Source: Hanleya hanleyi (taxonomy: Eukaryota; Mollusca; Polyplacophora; Lepidopleurida; Hanleyidae). From it: 64,000 bases of DNA. How positions within the stretch are numbered: the first letter of the stretch is position 1; each line of letters begins with the position of its first letter. Positions 60,470 through 64,000 of this stretch are shown here, in pieces. The position numbers and the translations under genes are program-made. Under the pieces are notes generated by a model. The model was not told where the DNA came from and searched no databases. It was given only the letters and a program-made list of their open reading frames with translations. Location: assembly GCA_036873755.1 (NCBI GenBank), contig JAVTVY010025425.1, forward strand, positions 37,018-101,017, in the 5' to 3' direction.

Positions 60470-60815
60470 GTCGAGTGAAGCTTAGGTGAGGGGGCATCTA
60501 ATGGGCTGGGTGTGGGGTTGAAATAGCGGCCTTCTGCGCATGCGCGGTGGCCGAAGGGTATGGAAATAGCCGTTTTGAGATGTAGGGGAGCCCCTAGTGG
60601 ACCGATGGGGTCGAGTGAGGTATCAAAGTGAAGCTTAGGTGAGGGGGCATCTAATGGGCTGGGTGTGGGGTTGAAATAGCGGCATTGTGCGCATGCGCGG
60701 TGGCCGAAGGGTATGGAAATAGCCGTTTTGGAGCTAGGGGAGCTCCTGATGGTCGAATGGGGTCGAGTGAGGTATCAAAGTGAAGCCTAGGTGAAGGGGT
60801 ATTTGCTGGCTGGGT
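60470..60815 (+). repeat. Tandem repeat A (140-152 bp units) with NRF1-type sites
   Basis: GTCGAGTGA recurs at 60470, 60610 and 60762, with GTGAAGCTTAGGTGAGGGGG, CATCTAATGGGCTGGGTGTG, GCGGTGGCCGAAGGGTATGG and AATAGCCGTTTTG inside the units. TGCGCATGCGC, the palindrome bound by NRF1 in animals, is at 60535 and 60688. Fragments of the same unit reappear at 61676 and 61845. Non-coding. Confidence 0.9.
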
Positions 60816-61072
60816 GGGTGCATGTAAAATTTTTCCTGAAAAAAAAAAAAAAAAATACGGAACACGGACTTTATCGAAAAACCTGGGAAAATGCCTATAT
60901 GGGGTATGAGGGGTATATAGGTCGCCGGGCTTAACGGGGCTTGTCTATCAACAGAGTTATCTTTCCCTAGTTCCAGGGTGGGTGTATGTAAAAATTTTCC
61001 TGAAAAAATACGGAATACGGACTTTATCCTAAATTACGGGAAAATGCCTATATGGGGTATGGGAGGTATAGG
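60814..61072 (+). repeat. Direct duplication (about 100 bp) with poly(A) insertion
   Basis: GGTGGGTGCATGTAAAATTT...TACGGAACACGGACTTTATC...GAAAATGCCTATATGGGGTA occurs at 60814-60923 and again at 60975-61072. The first copy carries an extended A run (60839-60855). Confidence 0.9.
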
Positions 61073-61080
61073 ACCATCCT

Positions 61081-61575
61081 GGGAAACGTACTTCTATACA
61101 TTTGCGGTAGGGTTGTGGGGTCTCGTTTTACTCGTCTCGTCATTTAGAACATGATAGGAAGTGTCCCCGTGCGAATCGGTGAAATTTTTGAAAAAAGTCA
61201 CCGAGCCTCATATAGTCCCATACTGAGGGTATAGGATCAATGTTTGTCCCCCTGGGAAACGTACTTCTATACATTTGCGGTAGGGTTGTGGGGTCTCGTT
61301 TTACTCGTCTCGTCATTTAGAACATGATAGGAAGTGTCCCCGTGCGAATCGGTGAAATTTTTGAAAAAGTACCATATAGCCCCATATAGACATATATATA
61401 TAAATATATATTCCCATACTGGGGTATAGGTTCAATGTTTATCCCCTTGGGAAACGTACTTCTATACATTTGCGGTAGGGTTGTGGGGTCTCGTTTTACT
61501 CGTCTCGTCATTTAGAACACGATAGGAAGTGTTGCGGAGCGAATCGGTGAAATTTTTGAAAAAAGTCACCGAGGC
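61081..61575 (+). repeat. Tandem repeat B (173- and 195-bp spacing)
   Basis: GGGAAACGTACTTCTATACA begins units at 61081, 61254 and 61449. Each continues with TTTGCGGTAGGGTTGTGGGG, TCTCGTTTTACTCGTCTCGT, CATTTAGAACA and CGAATCGGTGAAATTTTTGA, then a variable spacer of ATAGGCCCATA type. The conserved cores are nearly identical, so the array is young or homogenised. Non-coding. Confidence 0.9.
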
Positions 61576-61814
61576 CTGGGTAGGCCCATAGGCCTATACT
61601 GCATGGCTATGGGTGTATAGGGCCATACGGGGTGGACATGTTGGAGTCTAGGTGAGTCCCTAATGGTCCAATGGGGTCGAGTGAGGTCTTATTTTCAAGC
61701 TCTCGTGGAGGAGCACTTGACTACACTAATGGTTCGTCCGTGTTCAATAGTCTGCGCATGCGCAGCCTGGCCGTAGTATAGAAAACAGGCATTTTGGGTG
61801 CTATGTAGGGGTGT

Positions 61815-62365
61815 GTTTGGGTTGGAGATGAGCTAATCACGGTTCGAATGGGTCGTGTGAGGTGTCAAAGTGAAGCTCTCGAGGTGTATATTCCGAGTTG
61901 AGGCATGTCCGAAGCATCTGTGACGTCATTGTTGACGTCATCAGTAGGAGTAGTAGCGAAAGTGGACATTTTGGGGCAGTGAAGGAAGGTATTTGGGGTC
62001 GAGATGGGCTATTCACGGTTCGAATGTGTCCTGGAAGGTGTCATCTTGTAGTTCTCGGCGTGCAGACCTCGCTTTCAGGGCTGTCCGCGTCATCTGTGAC
62101 GTCATTGGTGACGTCAGCAGTACGAGTAGTAGCGAAAGTGGGCATTTTCGGGCAGTACATGAAGGTATTTGGGATCGAGATGGGCTATTCACGGTTCGAA
62201 TGCGTCCTCGAAGGTGTCATCTTGTAGTTCTCGGGGTGTACATTTCGATTTGAGGGATGTTCGCGTCATCTGTGACGTCATCGGTGACGTCATCGGTACG
62301 AGTAGTAGCGAAAGTGGCCATTTTCGGGCAGTACATGAAGGTATTTGGGGTCGAGATGGTGCGGT
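61815..62365 (+). repeat. Tandem repeat C (176 bp) with paired CREs
   Basis: CATCTGTGACGTCAT begins at 61915, 62091 and 62267, exactly 176 bp apart. Each unit has two TGACGTCA palindromes with starts 12 bp apart (61921/61933, 62097/62109, 62273/62285), then GTAGTAGCGAAAGTGG, GAAGGTATTTGGG, GAGATGGGCTATTCACGGTT and GGTGTCATCTTGTAGTTCTC. A diverged partial unit without CREs precedes them. 176 is not a multiple of three, so the long frames across the array are by-products. Confidence 0.92.
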
Positions 62366-62378
62366 AGGAATATCATTC

Positions 62379-62533
62379 TGCGCATGCGCAGACGCAATGC
62401 GGAGCTCTCGTCCAATCAGAAGCGAGTATTTCAAATCCGTCACAGAGCTCTCAGCCAATCAGAAGCGAGTATTTTGACCCGGTGCATTATGGGCCATATC
62501 CAAGATGGCGGCACGTATGTTCAAGATGGCGGT
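62379..62533. promoter_or_regulatory. NRF1, CCAAT and YY1-type site cluster
   Basis: TGCGCATGCGCA (62379) is followed by two CCAATCAGAAGCGAGTATTT boxes 43 bp apart (62412, 62455), then AAGATGGCGGC (62502) and AAGATGGCGGT (62523), matches to YY1-type elements. Two more CCAATCAGA boxes lie at 62798 and 62860. NRF1 + NF-Y + YY1 is the grammar of constitutive, often TATA-less and bidirectional promoters. The gene served is not visible. Confidence 0.5.
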
Positions 62534-62639
62534 ACATCCGGTGTCGAAAACTGGCCATTCCGTCGGGATGTGGTCACCTAGTGTCGAAAACTGGTCCTTG
62601 TATGGGTCCTGCTAGACGTTTTGACGCCATGATATAGAC

Positions 62640-62710
62640 CGGAGAGAGAGAGAAAACAACAACAACAAGGATGACACATGAGGGAACAACAACAACAACA
62701 AGTTTTTTTT
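62640..62710. repeat. (GA)n and (CAA)n low-complexity pair
   Basis: GGAGAGAGAGAGA followed by ACAACAACAACA at 62656 and again at 62686-62701, then a T run. Confidence 0.85.
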
Positions 62711-62917
62711 TCATATAGTTTATTTTCCCCTCCATCATAACATACCCACGCTGGGGAGCCGCGTTGGGTATGTTTACAATTCAAGAAAGTCTCTTGTCCA
62801 ATCAGAGACCGCCATTTGCATCTGTCCTATTCGTTCCTGTCCGTTAGATGTATTCTTGTCCAATCAGAAGTCGCCATTTCAGAGAGTTCCTTCTTCGGTC
62901 AAGTTCATTCTGAACCG

Positions 62918-62923
62918 TTTATT
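62918..62923 (-). terminator. Poly(A) signal AATAAA abutting the stop codon
   Basis: On the minus strand the C2H2 gene ends ...GATGATTAG and AATAAA follows with no gap. A zero-length gap between stop and poly(A) signal is typical of compact viral or large-transposon genomes and uncommon in animal genes. Confidence 0.6.
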
Positions 62924-63496
62924 CTAATCATCGTCGGCCAGGCCTGGATATTCTTCGGGCAGCATGTCCTGAAACAGTTGTTTGCGCATTCTGATCGCAT
63001 TTTCCAGGGCCTCGGTGGGTGGTAAACCCATATCCTCTTCCAAGTGACGCTTGGTCTTCATGATGGACCTGTGCGTGGGGTCCCCTTTCATTTCAAGCCG
63101 TAGTAAGGTATACTGTTCATAGATCGCCATAGCTGTTTTCCTGATGCGGGGGCGCATTTGGGTGTACGTCTGTTGTAAATTATCCTCTCCGGCGTCCTCG
63201 ATCGCTTCAGCGTGAGTATTGATAGCTGCTGTCACAATACGATCCCAGAAGGTAGGTTCTGCCTCACTTTCCTGGGATGAAGGATGATTCTCTGAGGTCA
63301 AGCTCTCCATATCAGTAGATAGACTGTCAGCCATCTTGGATTCGGTATCAGTCGATGCACTCTCATCAATCTCTGTATCAGTATCTGCCTCAACGGGCTC
63401 CTCGGCGTCTTCAGTCCCATGTATATTTTTCTGGTGTCGCATCATATCGTAATGTCTGGTGAACGTGCGTTCACACTCAGAACAAGTATAATCCAT
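62924..63496 (-). CDS. C2H2 zinc-finger protein with paralogous DP-H helical domain
   Basis: 190 codons, intact and intronless. Residues 5-26 form one C2H2 finger (C5-X2-C8-X12-H21-X4-H26, YTCSECERTFTR...). Residues 29-80 are an acidic Ser/Thr/Asp/Glu linker with STDTES/STDMES repeats. Residues 83-181 are predicted by eye to be helical, with RPRIRK at 115-120, a GDPTH box at 138-142 and AIRMRKQLF at 167-175. Block 114-181 aligns with the neighbouring upstream product. ATG at 63496 is chosen because TATAAAAG lies 53 nt before it. A finger plus helical domain suggests DNA binding or packaging, which is inference. I have a vague memory of similar proteins near Polinton/Maverick-type elements but cannot verify it. 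Confidence 0.8.
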   Translation of the reverse strand: MDYTCSECERTFTRHYDMMRHQKNIHGTEDAEEPVEADTDTEIDESASTDTESKMADSLSTDMESLTSENHPSSQESEAEPTFWDRIVTAAINTHAEAIEDAGEDNLQQTYTQMRPRIRKTAMAIYEQYTLLRLEMKGDPTHRSIMKTKRHLEEDMGLPPTEALENAIRMRKQLFQDMLPEEYPGLADDD

Positions 63497-63541
63497 GTTG
63501 ACGGTTGAACGTCGACTGTGCGTGTTTTGGGAATACGCTCG

Positions 63542-63549
63542 CTTTTATA
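63542..63549 (-). promoter_or_regulatory. TATA box of the C2H2 gene
   Basis: TATAAAAG on the minus strand, 53 nt before the ATG. A start about 30 nt downstream would fall at ACACGCACAGTCGAC (63513-63520), leaving a leader of roughly 20 nt. Confidence 0.65.
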
Positions 63550-63554
63550 GACAG

Positions 63555-63702
63555 TAACGCCCATCAACGCTTAGCTCAACGCTTCAACGCCCTGGTGAAT
63601 TAACTCAGAAGCTCTGATTTCATGGAATTGACACCAATTCATCGAAATGCAGTGACGCCCGTCAACGCCCGTCGTTACGCCTTAACGCTCGTCTCAACGC
63701 TT
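63555..63702 (-). promoter_or_regulatory. Duplicated ACGC array between the two paralogous genes
   Basis: ACGC starts at 63557, 63567, 63579 and 63587, and again at 63655, 63665, 63677, 63685 and 63697. Both groups share the spacing 10-12-8 bp and lie 98 bp apart. Flanking bases are also shared (TCAACGC, TTAACGC or TTCAACGC). On the coding strand this reads GCGTTGA or GCGTTAA. The proximal group begins 8 bp upstream of the TATA box. It looks like a binding array for a regulator of the C2H2 gene; autoregulation is possible but only inferred. Confidence 0.6.
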
Positions 63703-63722
63703 TAACACACTTTCTTAATGCT

Positions 63723-64000
63723 TTAACGTTGTTTAATGATGCGTTCGAACAAATGTTTCTTTTGTGCTATTGCTCTGACATACGCCGCTTTCCAGTTCAC
63801 GCCTGAGGTTTTCAACATCGACGCTGTTCTTTCAATTTCCATATGGACTGGGTCCTTATCCAACAATTTCATATGGGTCAGTAAGTCGACATACTGCTGA
63901 CGTAAAGCCCGTCGTAGTCTGGGCGCCAATCTGTTATGGGCTAAAATTGCAGCTTCCTTTTTCGAATACCCTTTGCGTTGAAACTTGTTTCCTGTGGCCT
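63723..64000 (-). CDS. DP-H helical-domain protein, paralogue, partial at window edge
   Basis: At least 92 codons are open from the right edge to TAA at 63723. The first in-window TTG-like start at 63929 is not convincing, since the frame continues upstream (GNKFQRKGYSKKEAAILAHN), so the 5' part is off-window. Residues LAPRLRRALRQQY, KDPVHMEIE and AIAQKKHLFERI line up with RPRIRKTAMAIY, GDPTHRSIM and AIRMRKQLFQDM of the C2H2 neighbour, with the same spacing up to one residue. The two genes are tandem, on the same strand and 226 bp apart, which indicates duplication. ATTAAA at 63732-63737, just before the stop, may serve as its poly(A) signal. No zinc finger is visible in the part present. Confidence 0.7.
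   Translation of the reverse strand, partial: ATGNKFQRKGYSKKEAAILAHNRLAPRLRRALRQQYVDLLTHMKLLDKDPVHMEIERTASMLKTSGVNWKAAYVRAIAQKKHLFERIIKQR

Noticed and set aside
61898..62477. Overlapping plus-strand frames up to 109 codons with similar peptides
   Set aside because: The similarity is produced by the 176-bp repeat, whose period is not a multiple of three.

Overview
The window looks like AT-rich, intron- and repeat-dominated nuclear DNA of a marine invertebrate, most likely a mollusc and probably a gastropod. The support is the repeat content: a tRNA-Leu-headed SINE with a V-SINE-type central domain, LINE tails of a kind I associate with gastropod genomes (they read CGTCGCTATATAGC / AAATATTGCTGAACG), a 161-bp tandem family ending in a GACGGACAGACG tract, and abundant Penelope-like, CR1/L2-like, I-superfamily and DIRS retroelement debris. 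I can support no intact host protein gene outside the right edge. Species and chromosome cannot be read from the sequence.

Layout. 0-0.35 kb: minus-strand LTR-retrotransposon fragment (zinc knuckle plus aspartic protease) running off the left edge. 2-32 kb: dispersed repeats, a 548-bp foldback element (13.1-13.6 kb), a 579-bp TTAA-flanked TIR element (18.6-19.1 kb), a 5S-rRNA-derived sequence (22.5 kb), a degenerate I-superfamily LINE with RNase H (24.3-26.2 kb), and at least six pieces of one Penelope-like family (2.8, 14.6-16.2, 21.0, 30.5-31.8, 31.8 and 31.9-32.1 kb). 34.5-35.6 kb: a frameshifted NHL-repeat (TRIM2/3-like) pseudogene, the only trace of a host-type gene. 36.5-41.9 kb: a near full-length but broken two-ORF CR1/L2-like LINE. 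44.07-50.06 kb: two nested terminal-inverted-repeat elements with TAA-type target duplications. 51.9-54.8 kb: Penelope-type terminal repeats, a DIRS remnant (RNase H to tyrosine recombinase end) and a cysteine-rich CXC-type exon. 56.5 kb: an insertion-fresh SINE with a perfect 13-bp target duplication.

60-64 kb is different in kind. It is richer in G+C and built of tandem arrays: about 150 bp with NRF1-type TGCGCATGCGC, about 173-195 bp, and 176 bp with paired CRE palindromes. These are followed by CCAAT and YY1-type sites. At the right edge are two compact intronless minus-strand genes whose products share a paralogous helical domain. One carries an N-terminal C2H2 finger, a TATA box 53 nt before its ATG and an AATAAA abutting its stop. 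The 226-bp gap between them holds two copies of an ACGC array with the same 10-12-8 bp spacing. This module looks like the edge of a large DNA element (Polinton/Maverick-like or another integrated DNA virus) or an unrecognised gene family, and it is the best candidate here for something undescribed.

Apart from those two genes and a possible CXC exon, everything coding that I recognise is decayed transposon or pseudogene sequence.
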